DNA of 64,000 nt from UBA4781 sp963674975. Lineage in GTDB: Bacteria; Chloroflexota; Anaerolineae; Anaerolineales; Anaerolineaceae. Made by a program: the position numbers and the translations under genes. Position 1 is the first letter of the stretch, and each line of letters starts with the position of its first letter. Under the pieces are notes generated by a model, which did not search any database, had not been told where the DNA came from, and saw only the letters and a program-made list of their open reading frames with translations. This document shows, piece by piece, positions 17,546 through 26,981 of this stretch. The stretch is taken from positions 2,232,001 through 2,296,000 of the forward strand of contig OY771913.1 in the NCBI GenBank assembly GCA_963674975.1, in the 5' to 3' direction.

Positions 17546-19433
17546 AACAACGAAACTGGAAATGAAAAAACCTGTTCCAAGTGATATCGAGATCGCGCAG
17601 GCTGCTGTCCTGCGTCCGATTGCGGATGTTGCAGAAGATCTGGGTATTCTTCCGGAAGAGTTAGAACTGTATGGACCGTATAAAGCGAAAGTAAAACTGG
17701 AAGTTCTGGAACGTTTGAAAGATCTTCCCAATGGAAAATACATTGATGTTACTGCGATCAATCCTACTCCATTGGGGGAGGGGAAAACTACCACAACCGT
17801 TGGACTCAGCCAGGCACTGGGCGCCCATTTACAAAAACGGGTGGTAACCTGCCTGCGCCAGCCCAGCCAGGGACCAACTTTTGGTATCAAGGGGGGAGCA
17901 GCCGGTGGCGGCTACAGCCAGGTTATCCCAATGGAAGATCTGAATCTTCATTTAACGGGTGATATCCATGCGGTGACAGCGGCTAATAACTTAATGGCTG
18001 CTGCGGTAGAAACGCGTTTGTATCACGAAAACCATCAAACCGATGATGCCCTGTTTCAACGTCTTTATCCACAGGATAAACATGGAGCTTTCAAGGTTGG
18101 CAGCGGACAAATGGCTCGCCTGGAGAAACTGGGTATTAACCCTGATCAATTAGATAAGATAACCGAAGAACAAAAACACCAGCTGGTGCGGTTGGATATC
18201 GATCCGGACCAAATTTACTGGATGCGTGGGATCGATACCAATGACCGCTTTTTACGGGGTATTACTGTAGGCGAAGGACCTAAAGAAAAAGATGCGGCGC
18301 GAAAAACCGCTTTCTATATCACGGTTGCCAGTGAAATCATGGCAGTCCTGGCGCTGGCTACCAGTATGCGGGATATGCGCGAACGGCTGGGGAAAATGGT
18401 GGTGGCACTAAATAAAAACGGAGAATCGATCACTGCCGAAGACCTGGGTGTGGCAGGAGCGCTGACGGTGCTTATGGCGGATGCCGTGAAACCTAATTTG
18501 CTGCAAACTCTGGAAGGCACACCTGTTTTTGTGCATGCCGGACCCTTTGCCAATATTGCCCACGGAAACAGCTCAATCCTGGCAGATCAGATAGGTTTGA
18601 AATTGGGAGATTATGTCATTACCGAATCCGGATTTGGTTCGGATATGGGTATGGAGAAGTTCTTTGATATCAAATGCCGTTACTCCGGATTGAAGCCGGA
18701 TGTGGTAGTGCTGGTGGCAACCGTGCGTGCTTTGAAAATGCATGGGGGTGGTCCCAAGGTTACTGCGGGTAAACCGCTGGATAAAGCCTATACGGAAGAA
18801 AATCTCGATCTCCTGCGCAATGGACTCGATCATCTTTTCCATCATATCGGAATTGCCCATCATTTTGGCATTCCTACGGTCGTAGCTATCAACCGTTTTG
18901 TAACCGATTCGGATGCAGAGCTTGATCTCATCCAGCGGGTTGTTCGAGAATCTAACCTGGCAGAAGACTGTGTTGTAACCAACCACTGGGAGATGGGCGG
19001 AGCCGGAGCGGTGGAGCTGGCAGAAGCTGTTATGAAAGCAGCGGAAAAACCCAATAAATTCCAGTTTCTCTATCCCTTGGATTGGTCGATCAAGAAGAAG
19101 ATCGAGGAAGTGGTTGCGCAGGTCTATGGAGCTGACGGGGTAGATTATGCTCCCGAAGCGGAGAAAAAGATCGAAGAATTTACCCGACTGGGTTATGCAG
19201 GTTTGCCAATTTGCATGGCAAAAACGCATTTGAGTTTGAGCCATGATGCAGAATTAAAGGGTGTACCCAGAGGATACCGATTCCCGATCCGTGATATCCG
19301 CTTATCGGCAGGCGCAGGATTCCTATACCCTCTGGCAGGTGAGATCAGTACCATGCCGGGGCTGCCAACCCGCCCGGCTTTTATGGATATTGATATCGAC
19401 CTGAAAACGGGGAAAATAACAGGTTTGTCATAG
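17520..19433 (+). CDS. fhs: Formate-tetrahydrofolate ligase, eukaryote-type
   Basis: 637 residues. It makes 10-formyl-THF from formate, THF and ATP. The ATP loop TPLGEGKTTTTVGL is present. Bacterial enzymes such as the Moorella one are about 555-560 residues; this is about 80 longer and carries the segments typical of the synthetase domain of eukaryotic C1-THF synthase (MTHFD1): ARLEKLGINPDQLDKIT, RLDIDPDQIYWMRGIDTNDR, FVHAGPFANIAHGNSSILAD. I chose the ATG at 17520, 6 bases after AAGAAGG; 17514 is possible. It is translationally coupled to the MFS gene upstream. A terminator follows. Confidence 0.95.
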   Translation: MQKAHKPFRTTKLEMKKPVPSDIEIAQAAVLRPIADVAEDLGILPEELELYGPYKAKVKLEVLERLKDLPNGKYIDVTAINPTPLGEGKTTTTVGLSQALGAHLQKRVVTCLRQPSQGPTFGIKGGAAGGGYSQVIPMEDLNLHLTGDIHAVTAANNLMAAAVETRLYHENHQTDDALFQRLYPQDKHGAFKVGSGQMARLEKLGINPDQLDKITEEQKHQLVRLDIDPDQIYWMRGIDTNDRFLRGITVGEGPKEKDAARKTAFYITVASEIMAVLALATSMRDMRERLGKMVVALNKNGESITAEDLGVAGALTVLMADAVKPNLLQTLEGTPVFVHAGPFANIAHGNSSILADQIGLKLGDYVITESGFGSDMGMEKFFDIKCRYSGLKPDVVVLVATVRALKMHGGGPKVTAGKPLDKAYTEENLDLLRNGLDHLFHHIGIAHHFGIPTVVAINRFVTDSDAELDLIQRVVRESNLAEDCVVTNHWEMGGAGAVELAEAVMKAAEKPNKFQFLYPLDWSIKKKIEEVVAQVYGADGVDYAPEAEKKIEEFTRLGYAGLPICMAKTHLSLSHDAELKGVPRGYRFPIRDIRLSAGAGFLYPLAGEISTMPGLPTRPAFMDIDIDLKTGKITGLS

Positions 19434-19444
19434 AGAAAAGCTGT

Positions 19445-19482
19445 AAAAGGGAGACAGGGTTTTGAACTGTCTTCCTTTTTTT
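19445..19482 (+). terminator. Rho-independent terminator after fhs
   Basis: AAAAGGGAGACAG pairs with CTGTCTTCCTTTT (one G-U) across a 9-base loop, then a run of T. It closes the MFS-MFS-fhs operon. Confidence 0.85.
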
Positions 19483-19513
19483 ACCATGCGCTATAATAAA
19501 TCCACATTCACTC

Positions 19514-21628
19514 ATGGATAGGAAGATGAAAACAAAAAAAATCCCATTTGAGATCATATTGCTGGTTGTCATTCTTGCGCTGCATGCTTATATTGCTTTT
19601 TCTCCTGAATCACGATTACTAAACGTATTTCAAACCGACGACGCCTTTTATTATTTTGTCACTGCCCGCAACATTGCAGAAGGGAAGGGGATCACATTTG
19701 ATGGGATCAGTGCAACCAATGGATTTCATCCGTTGTGGATGTTGATCTGTGTTCCGATCTTCAGTCTGGCAAGTGTCAATGTGTTCTTGCCGCTTCGGAT
19801 CGTGGTTATGGTTCTGGCGATCTTGAATGCCGGTACCGGAATACTTCTATATCGATTTTTCGCGAAAAAGTTTTCGAAAGAGACGGGATGGCTCGTGTCT
19901 ATTTTTTGGACATTTTTACCGACCATCCATCAATTGACCTCCGAACTGGGTCTTGAATCTGGACTGACTGCTTTTGCCCTTGTGGCTGCAGTCAGTTATC
20001 TATCTTCTTTCGAAGATCGCGAGATAAAACCTAAAAACTACCTGGTGATGAGCCTGCTGGGTGCTTTTCTTTTATTCAGCCGGCTTGACACGATCTTCCT
20101 GGTGGTCATGATGGGTATCTGGCTCGTTTTCCGGAAAACCGATCTGCGCTGGCAAATCCTATTGGATGGATTATTTGCCTTTTTATCTGCCATCATTGCC
20201 TATTATTTACGAGTTCAGAATACGGATAATATCTTCAATTTCCTTCCATTTCTATATATCTTTATCGTTCTTTCTTTGCTTACCAAAGTAATTTTCCAGT
20301 ATATTTTCAAAGGATATACCTGTGATTCATCTGTTTCTTTAAAGAAGCAGATCATCCGGGTTATTCTTGGTTCTGTTGTATCGACGGTCATAACGGGTGG
20401 TTTGATCTTTACCCTGCATGATATTCTGCATTTATTCCTGGGATTCCCCCGTGCGGTGCTGTTGATCGACTTTGCTATCTCTCTATTCTTTATGCTGGGA
20501 TGGAGAATCGGATACATTCTTTATATGCACTGGAAAAAAAGGGATTTTACATCCGATATTTCCTGGTCTGCGAATGGAAAAAAATGGGTGGTCAATGCCG
20601 TTACCTATTTCCTGCCGATCCTTGTTCTGCTGGCAGGGTATATGCTTTTCAACAAAGCTTATTCGGGCTCCTATATGCCCATTAGCGGCACCATTAAGCG
20701 CTGGTGGGGCACTCTACCGCTTACCGTTTATGGGCAGCCTTTAAAAACGCTGGGTGATGTAATGGGCAGCTGGTTTACTGCTACGGTCAAGGATGGTCCA
20801 TGGTGGTTGATCACGGCGCCGGTTGGACTTCTGGTCGATGTGGTTACACAGCTGACGGGCATTCAAGAGGGTACGCTCGCATACAGTAATTTCCAACGTG
20901 ATTTCGGAATGCTGGTATGGGCGTTTGTGATATTTACTATTTTGTACCTGATTTATAGGAAGAAGGGCTTTATTCAAAAAGCCATCCGTGAAACAGCCTT
21001 TTTACCTCTCTTTGTGGGTTGTGTTTTTCACCTGTTCAGCTACAAGGCAACCGGCTACCTGCACGCAAAATACTGGTACTGGATCCCTGAGATCCTTTGT
21101 GTGGTGATTTTCATCGGCATTATTATCGAGAGTGTTCTGCGGCGCTACAAGCGCTACCTGCACGGCGTATTTTTCTCACAAATGCTGGTGAGCATTTTCT
21201 GCGTTGTTCTGGTTCTTAATCTGGCTGTACCCATGATCAAACGTTATTCATATATCAAAAGCGATGTGTCTGATCATCAATATATCAAAGAGGTGAAATA
21301 TGTTGAAGATCATACCAAACCCGGTGATATTATCGGAATGACCGGTGGTGGAGTGATCGCATATTTCATTCAGGATCGAACGATCGTCAACTTGGATGGA
21401 TTGATCAATGGGACGGAGTACTACGAGCAGCTGAAGGAAGCCCGGGCTTATGAATACCTGGATGAGATCGGGCTGGATTATGTTTATGCTGCCAAACCGA
21501 TGATCCTTGAAAGCGATCCTTATGGTTGGATATTCCAGCATCGTCTTATTTTCATGGGAAAGCGCGGTGAATTCGAATTTTATCGCTACATTCAGGGTGT
21601 AGAAACCCCTGATGTGCATCCACAATAA
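19514..21628 (+). CDS. GT-C-fold membrane glycosyltransferase-like protein
   Basis: 704 residues with about 12 hydrophobic segments. The first outer loop holds FQTDDAFYYFVTARNIAEGKG followed by ATNGFHPLW, a signature shared by many lipid-linked sugar transferases of the GT39/ArnT-like group; the acidic pair is the presumed catalytic site. The C-terminal 150 residues are a soluble domain. It probably transfers a sugar from a polyprenyl phosphate carrier outside the membrane; acceptor unknown. TATAAT at 19492-19497 lies 16 bases before the ATG and there is no clear ribosome site, so the leader would be very short. A second ATG at 19526 is possible. Confidence 0.7.
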   Translation: MDRKMKTKKIPFEIILLVVILALHAYIAFSPESRLLNVFQTDDAFYYFVTARNIAEGKGITFDGISATNGFHPLWMLICVPIFSLASVNVFLPLRIVVMVLAILNAGTGILLYRFFAKKFSKETGWLVSIFWTFLPTIHQLTSELGLESGLTAFALVAAVSYLSSFEDREIKPKNYLVMSLLGAFLLFSRLDTIFLVVMMGIWLVFRKTDLRWQILLDGLFAFLSAIIAYYLRVQNTDNIFNFLPFLYIFIVLSLLTKVIFQYIFKGYTCDSSVSLKKQIIRVILGSVVSTVITGGLIFTLHDILHLFLGFPRAVLLIDFAISLFFMLGWRIGYILYMHWKKRDFTSDISWSANGKKWVVNAVTYFLPILVLLAGYMLFNKAYSGSYMPISGTIKRWWGTLPLTVYGQPLKTLGDVMGSWFTATVKDGPWWLITAPVGLLVDVVTQLTGIQEGTLAYSNFQRDFGMLVWAFVIFTILYLIYRKKGFIQKAIRETAFLPLFVGCVFHLFSYKATGYLHAKYWYWIPEILCVVIFIGIIIESVLRRYKRYLHGVFFSQMLVSIFCVVLVLNLAVPMIKRYSYIKSDVSDHQYIKEVKYVEDHTKPGDIIGMTGGGVIAYFIQDRTIVNLDGLINGTEYYEQLKEARAYEYLDEIGLDYVYAAKPMILESDPYGWIFQHRLIFMGKRGEFEFYRYIQGVETPDVHPQ

Positions 21629-21644
21629 AAGAAAAGGGGCAGCC

Positions 21645-23990
21645 ATGAACCAATATTCAAATTCAGCGTTTGCTTTTTCTATAGAGCAGCGTGATGGAAC
21701 GTTTTCAATTGAGCCGGTGGATAGCAGCTTTCCTGCTATCATAAATGCACAGATTACCGTATCTGGTTCATATAAGAATAAACCGTTTTCACTTCCTTTA
21801 GTTCTTGATCCGCAGTCAGCACAAAAAAGAAGTGGTGGGCTGAAACTTTTATCGCATCGCGACCATATAATGTTTCACCCTGAAACATCGATCCCTGGAT
21901 TGGATTTTGAGGTTGTTTTTGCGTTTCCTCTTGAACAGCCTGCAGTGTTATGGAAAGTAATTATTTCCAATCAAAATGCAGGTGCGGTCTTTATCGACCG
22001 AATAGATTTGATCAGTAAATCATCTGAGAAAAAAAAGCCTTGCCTGCACCTTGGCGGTTCTCCGCAGGCACTGACTTTCTTCGTGAACGGCTGGCAGTCC
22101 TGGTCCTTCAGCGGGAGTATATCCTCTTCGACTCCCCAGCTGCGTTCCCGGCTGGGTATGCTGCAGAACCCGATGATCATGGATGCCGGGCTCAAGAATG
22201 AAAGTCGTTTTGCCGGTATCGCTGATATGTTTGCAGTGCTATTCGATAAAGAGAAGGAAAAAGGCTGCCTGTTCGGGTTCCTTTCACAAAAAAAGCAGTT
22301 CGGGCATATCGCATTGACCAGCTGGAAAGACCCGGATATTTATATGTGGGCAGATGGCGATGGCGCTCGTCTGGATACACATACAACGCTGCAAACAGAT
22401 TGGGCGGTTGCGCTGCAGGTGGAAGGTTCTGACAGTGATTGTGCAAACAGTTATTTTGATATGGCTGCCCGTGAGAATAAAGTATCTTTCAACTCAAAAG
22501 TCCTTGCTGGCTGGTGCTCCTGGTATCAGTATTATCAAAATATCAATGAACCAGTTCTTCGTGAGAATTTAAAAGTGCTGAATGAATATAAAGAAGAATT
22601 TCCACTTACTCTTTTTCAGATCGATGATGGCTTTGAAAGCAGTGTAGGAGATTGGTTTTCTTTTAAGGCTGGTTTTCCCGATGGAGTGAGTTCGCTTGCT
22701 CAGGAAATAAAAGATAAAGGTTATCAGCCGGGTCTCTGGCTGGCGCCTTATATCATTCAACGCTCTTCAAATTTATTCAGCAAACATCCTGATTGGATCT
22801 TGCGTAAAGCCAATGGAAAACCGGTGAACGCCGGATTCGGCTGGAATGCGCTCACAACTGCTCTGGATATCACCAACCCTTATGCGGCTGATTATGTCCG
22901 TAAGGTGATCGCGCGGGCTGTGGAAAGCTGGAAATATCCCTATCTGAAGCTGGATTTTTTATATGCGGCTGCTTTGAAGGGAAAGTATTCCGATCCCACA
23001 AAAACAAGAGCACAGGTCCTGCGCAAAGGGCTTGAAGACATTCGTGAGATAGCTGGTCCATCCACATACCTGGTTGGATGCGGGCTTCCCTTGGGGTCTG
23101 GATTGGGAATCGTTGATTCCATGCGCATTGGTCCGGATGTGAGTGATTCATGGACGCCTAAATATGGCAGCATCCGATTTGTTTTAGATAAAGAACCCAG
23201 TGTGCCGAGTGCGCGCAACAGCCTGAGAAATATCCTCACCCGCGCCAATATGCACGGAAGCTGGTGGGTGAATGATCCTGATTGCGTGCTGGTGCGCGAT
23301 CAGTCCGGTTTGACTCTTGCGGAAGTGCAAACACTGGCATCGGTCATTGCTTTGAGTGGGGGTTCATTAATATTTTCCGATGATTTGACCGCACTCACAA
23401 CCGAGCGGCTGCACCTTGCAGCACAGCTGCTCCCTCCGATTTCTTCTCAAATGATCGTTCTGAAATGGCTGCAGGACCAATATCCGTCTCGGATGCGTGT
23501 CAAAATGGAAGGTGCTTTGGGGAAATGGGATATTCTAGCCCAGATTAATTGGCAGGATAAGGAAAGCATCGATGAGCTGACCTGCAGTTTGTTTAATCTG
23601 GAAGATGGACAGTATTGGGTAAGTGATTTTTGGAAGAAGAACATCACGAAAAGTGAAAAAAACCATTCGCTGGGCATGTTTACTATTCCTGCACATGGCT
23701 GTCTCCTGCTGGCTGTTCGACCATGTCTTGAAGAAGATCAATTGGTTGGATCTGATCTGCATTTTTCTCAAGGGATGGAAGTAACCAGATGGAGCACCAG
23801 AAAGAAAGAAACACGTTTTTCGTTGAACCCCGGAAAACATATAACCGGCAGCGTTTTTCTATCTATCCCTGTTGAACCGCAAAAAGTCGAATCTTCGGGT
23901 GATATCTTGAATTTCACCAGGATCACACAGTCGATTTACGAGTTGAAGATGCGTCTTGAAAAACCGGCATCTATTTCGATCAAGCATTAA
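21645..23990 (+). CDS. Alpha-galactosidase, glycoside hydrolase family 36
   Basis: 781 residues from the ATG at 21645, preceded by AAAGGGGCAGCC; an upstream in-frame ATG at 21612 would overlap the previous gene. GH36 features: a beta-rich N-terminal domain, then a TIM barrel with FQIDDGFE, the nucleophile in YLKLDFLYAA, and the acid/base region GIVDSMRIGPDVSDSW. No signal peptide, so it acts on imported alpha-galactosides such as melibiose or raffinose in the cytoplasm. It ends at a bidirectional terminator. Pairing with a GT-C protein may be incidental. Confidence 0.92.
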   Translation: MNQYSNSAFAFSIEQRDGTFSIEPVDSSFPAIINAQITVSGSYKNKPFSLPLVLDPQSAQKRSGGLKLLSHRDHIMFHPETSIPGLDFEVVFAFPLEQPAVLWKVIISNQNAGAVFIDRIDLISKSSEKKKPCLHLGGSPQALTFFVNGWQSWSFSGSISSSTPQLRSRLGMLQNPMIMDAGLKNESRFAGIADMFAVLFDKEKEKGCLFGFLSQKKQFGHIALTSWKDPDIYMWADGDGARLDTHTTLQTDWAVALQVEGSDSDCANSYFDMAARENKVSFNSKVLAGWCSWYQYYQNINEPVLRENLKVLNEYKEEFPLTLFQIDDGFESSVGDWFSFKAGFPDGVSSLAQEIKDKGYQPGLWLAPYIIQRSSNLFSKHPDWILRKANGKPVNAGFGWNALTTALDITNPYAADYVRKVIARAVESWKYPYLKLDFLYAAALKGKYSDPTKTRAQVLRKGLEDIREIAGPSTYLVGCGLPLGSGLGIVDSMRIGPDVSDSWTPKYGSIRFVLDKEPSVPSARNSLRNILTRANMHGSWWVNDPDCVLVRDQSGLTLAEVQTLASVIALSGGSLIFSDDLTALTTERLHLAAQLLPPISSQMIVLKWLQDQYPSRMRVKMEGALGKWDILAQINWQDKESIDELTCSLFNLEDGQYWVSDFWKKNITKSEKNHSLGMFTIPAHGCLLLAVRPCLEEDQLVGSDLHFSQGMEVTRWSTRKKETRFSLNPGKHITGSVFLSIPVEPQKVESSGDILNFTRITQSIYELKMRLEKPASISIKH

Positions 23991-23992
23991 AT

Positions 23993-24020
23993 AAAAAGAG
24001 CGAGATTTTCTCGCTCTTTT
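23993..24020. terminator. Bidirectional Rho-independent terminator
   Basis: AAAAAGAGCGAGA pairs with TCTCGCTCTTTT over a 3-base loop, with A- and T-tracts on both sides. It serves the alpha-galactosidase gene on + and the DUF4349 gene on -. Confidence 0.9.
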
Positions 24021-24026
24021 GAATCA

Positions 24027-24962
24027 CTATGCTTTCTTCTCTTCTTTTTTCTTCATGCGTCGCTTTTTTGCAGATTTGATGATGAAATAAATTGGTAACC
24101 CGATCACCAGTGCGATAGGGGCAATACAGATTACGATCCAGATCAGGGCATTTGCAACGAATTTCAATCCATCGATCAGGGCTTGTGCTGCTCGCTGCAG
24201 GGTCAGGGAGGGTCTCCATCCACCGATCGTGATGGGGGCTACTGCTTCTTTTGCCTGCAAATTGATGGAAATAGCGGATAGTTTGGCTGATTCTTGATAG
24301 TATTGAAGCTGTCCCTGAATGATTTCGATATCTTCACGAATCGAAGTTAGTTCTGTGAAGACGGACATGACATCTTCTGTGTTGGTTGCATTATCCATGA
24401 TATCCAGCAGCTGGCTTTCCGCGCTTTCCAGATTGCGCAGCCGCGATTCCAGGTCGGTTACCTCGCTGGTAACATCCTGACCTGAAACCGATTCGCTGAG
24501 GATATCGGTATCTGCATCTTCCACCAGTGCCTTGATTTCATCCATGGTATCTTCGAGGATTTCGGCGGGAACACGGATGGTTATGTAACCGGCAGGAAGT
24601 TCTTTCCCGGTGGTAGATGTGATCTTGTAGATATTGGAGTTGACGACAAAACCACCTTTTTCCTCAGCCATCCGGCTGATGGTTTCAAGGGCTGCAGCTG
24701 GATCAACCACTATAAGGCTCAAGTCGGCGTTCTTGATGACCACGCGTTCAACATTATAGGATGGTACTGCACCACCAGCTTCATAATCATCATAGTCATA
24801 CGCCGCTTCTTTAGCCATCGCCGGTTCTTCCATAGCAATCATTTCTGAAGCAACGCCTTGTCGGCTTGAGGTCATTACAGAATCGGCTGCTTTTGAACTG
24901 CAGGAAGCTGCCGCCAGTAAAAAAACTAACAAACAGCACATAATCAAGCGCTTTCTTTTCAT
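24027..24962 (-). CDS. DUF4349 domain lipoprotein
   Basis: 311 residues. Signal peptide with lipobox AASC near residue 20, then a linker, then a DUF4349 domain (RVVIKNADLSLIVVDP, GYITIRVPAEILEDTM) with a central coiled coil (about residues 160-220, EVTDLESRLRNLESAESQLLDI), and a C-terminal transmembrane helix followed by a basic tail (KSAKKRRMKKKEEKKA). It is anchored at both ends on the outer face of the membrane. Function unknown; relatives occur in many Gram-positives and Chloroflexota. It is the last gene of the minus strand run from metH, 64 bases after the metallophosphoesterase. Confidence 0.85.
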   Translation of the reverse strand: MKRKRLIMCCLLVFLLAAASCSSKAADSVMTSSRQGVASEMIAMEEPAMAKEAAYDYDDYEAGGAVPSYNVERVVIKNADLSLIVVDPAAALETISRMAEEKGGFVVNSNIYKITSTTGKELPAGYITIRVPAEILEDTMDEIKALVEDADTDILSESVSGQDVTSEVTDLESRLRNLESAESQLLDIMDNATNTEDVMSVFTELTSIREDIEIIQGQLQYYQESAKLSAISINLQAKEAVAPITIGGWRPSLTLQRAAQALIDGLKFVANALIWIVICIAPIALVIGLPIYFIIKSAKKRRMKKKEEKKA

Positions 24963-25026
24963 TTTTCCTCCTTGGGAATATGTTAAGTTACTTTATAAAC
25001 GCTGCTGATCGTGAAATAGTTCCCGT

Positions 25027-25749
25027 TTACCAGCCTTCTTGAAGCCGCATGGCATGTCTCCACGGCAGTCCCGCCTTTTTAATACGCTTCTGTACACTGC
25101 TGATATCATACTCAACTCTTCGCAGCTCCCAGGTAAGATTCTTGCTGTCGAAGATGGCGAAAGATGCGCGTGGATCATGGTCACGGGGCTGTCCAACTGA
25201 ACCGGGATTGAGAATAACACGACCTTGAATATTTTTCTTTTGAAAATCCAGAAGAAGATTGTCTTTGCTGTTCATCTCGTTTTCTACCCAGTATGCCGGA
25301 ACGTGTGTGTGACCGAGCATGCAGATTTGTGTTGTAAAAAATTGGAACATGCGCAGAGCGGTCATATAGTCCATTACGTAATCCCACACCGGATTGCGCG
25401 GGCTGCCGTGCACCAGTGTGACATTATCCTCGACGATGGTTTCTGGAAGCTGAAGCAGAAATTCCTGACTGTCCGCATCCAATTCTCGCTTGGTCCAGCT
25501 GATCGATATGCTTGCTTCATGGTTGAATGTGTGCTGGTCGACATCTCCGACTACAGCTGCATCATGATTCCCTCTCACACAAACCAGATTGGGAAGGCTC
25601 TGCACTACCTTGATGCATTCGTTTGGATCAGGTCCATACCCGATGATATCCCCCAGACACCATACTGCTTCGTAAGGTTCTGCCACGGAAAGAACTTTTT
25701 CAAGAGCGGTTAGATTTGAATGTATATCAGAAAGAACAAGTATGCGCAT
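25027..25749 (-). CDS. Metallophosphoesterase, YfcE/calcineurin-like family
   Basis: 240 residues from the ATG at 25749, chosen because GAGGGA lies 7 bases upstream; an ATG at 25767 overlaps the coaBC stop by 4 bases and is also possible. The dinuclear metal site is complete: SDIHSN, GDIIGYGPDP, GNHD, GHTH. Members hydrolyse phosphodiesters or phosphomonoesters in the cytoplasm, substrate not predictable. It follows coaBC so closely that both must be on one transcript. Possibly a nucleotide or coenzyme-related phosphatase given the neighbour, which is only a suggestion. Confidence 0.85.
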   Translation of the reverse strand: MRILVLSDIHSNLTALEKVLSVAEPYEAVWCLGDIIGYGPDPNECIKVVQSLPNLVCVRGNHDAAVVGDVDQHTFNHEASISISWTKRELDADSQEFLLQLPETIVEDNVTLVHGSPRNPVWDYVMDYMTALRMFQFFTTQICMLGHTHVPAYWVENEMNSKDNLLLDFQKKNIQGRVILNPGSVGQPRDHDPRASFAIFDSKNLTWELRRVEYDISSVQKRIKKAGLPWRHAMRLQEGW

Positions 25750-25763
25750 GGTTTTTCCCTCGC

Positions 25764-26981
25764 TCATTCATGAAATAAATGAATTAAAACCTCAATGATC
25801 TTTTGTGCGATCAATTCTTTTGTCTGAAGTGGAAGGTCCTCTTTATCTCCATTTTTAAATAAAAGGGTGACCGCATTGGTATCCACTCCAAAACCGGCAT
25901 CACTCCTGGAAATATCATTGGCGACCAGAAGGTCCAGATTTTTCTCGGTGAGTTTTTTCTCTGCATTCTTGAGCAGGTTTTCACTCTCTGCAGCAAACCC
26001 GATCAAATAGAGATTCATTTTCTTGCTGCGTTTGAATTCCCCCAGTTTTTTCAAGATATCAATGGTCGGTCCGACCTCGATCGATTTAAAGCTTCCTTCT
26101 TTTTTGATCTTCTGCTGGTTGTATGCTTCCGGTTTGAAATCGGCGACTGCCGCTGCCATGATGACTGCGTCAGCGTTTTCAATTTCCTCGAATACTTTTC
26201 CGTGCATTTCCTCCGCAGTTTGAACAGTCTCCAGCCTGCAGCCTTTGGGAGGGATGAGGGCGGTTGGTGCTGAAATAAGGGTCACATCTGCACCGGCATC
26301 CAGTGCTGCCTGAGCCAGTGCGTAACCCTGCTTTCCGGAAGACCGATTGGTGATCATCCGCACCGGGTCGATGGGCTCCTGTGTGCCGCCGGCAGTTACC
26401 ACGATCTTTTTTCCTGCCAGTACACCCCCCCGGCTGAGCAGAAAGCGCACAAAAGCGAACAGTTCCTCCGGTTCCAGCATACGTCCTTTTCCTTTTAAAC
26501 CTGATGCCAGATGCCCTTCTGCAGGTCCAAGGATGGTAATAGCATGCTCTTCGAGGATCTTGACGTTTTCTTGTGTGAAGGAGTTGCCGTACATTCCGGC
26601 ATCCATAGCAGGGGCGATTACCAGCGGGCAGCGGATGGCAAGAGCGGTGAGTGTAAGTAAATTATCAGCCTGTCCATGCGCGATCTTCGCTATGGTATTG
26701 GCAGAAGCAGGTGCTATAAGCATGAGATCAGCGGCTACTGCCAGGCTGATGTGGGTGATATGGTCGGTTGTCTCCCATAGATTATCTTCAATGAATACTT
26801 TTTTCCCGGTTACCGAGCGAAAGGTTAAAGGCGATACCAGCTTTACGGCAGATTCAGTGAGGATCACATTGACATTTGCACCGGCTTTACTGAGCTGTGA
26901 AGCAAGCTCTGCGGCTTTATAAGCCGCAATGGAACCGGTAACCCCGAGAATGATATTCTTGTTTTTAATTGGATTTTCCAT
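25764..26981 (-). CDS. coaBC: Bifunctional phosphopantothenoylcysteine decarboxylase/synthetase CoaBC
   Basis: 405 residues. The N-terminal flavin domain (CoaC) has GVTGSIAAYKAAEL, the active-site histidine in DHITHISLA and PAMDAGMY; the C-terminal domain (CoaB) has TAGGTQEPIDPVRMITNRSSGKQG. Together they turn phosphopantothenate plus cysteine into phosphopantetheine. The active-site loop reads GHLASGLKGKGR: the cysteine that reduces the enethiolate in E. coli (C158 in an ACG motif) is serine here, coded TCA. The gene start overlaps coaX by 17 bases, giving an operon for CoA synthesis. Confidence 0.95.
   Translation of the reverse strand: MENPIKNKNIILGVTGSIAAYKAAELASQLSKAGANVNVILTESAVKLVSPLTFRSVTGKKVFIEDNLWETTDHITHISLAVAADLMLIAPASANTIAKIAHGQADNLLTLTALAIRCPLVIAPAMDAGMYGNSFTQENVKILEEHAITILGPAEGHLASGLKGKGRMLEPEELFAFVRFLLSRGGVLAGKKIVVTAGGTQEPIDPVRMITNRSSGKQGYALAQAALDAGADVTLISAPTALIPPKGCRLETVQTAEEMHGKVFEEIENADAVIMAAAVADFKPEAYNQQKIKKEGSFKSIEVGPTIDILKKLGEFKRSKKMNLYLIGFAAESENLLKNAEKKLTEKNLDLLVANDISRSDAGFGVDTNAVTLLFKNGDKEDLPLQTKELIAQKIIEVLIHLFHE

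Noticed and set aside
18573..19244. Open frame of 223 residues on the minus strand
   Set aside because: Shadow of fhs; composition follows the codon pattern of the plus-strand gene.
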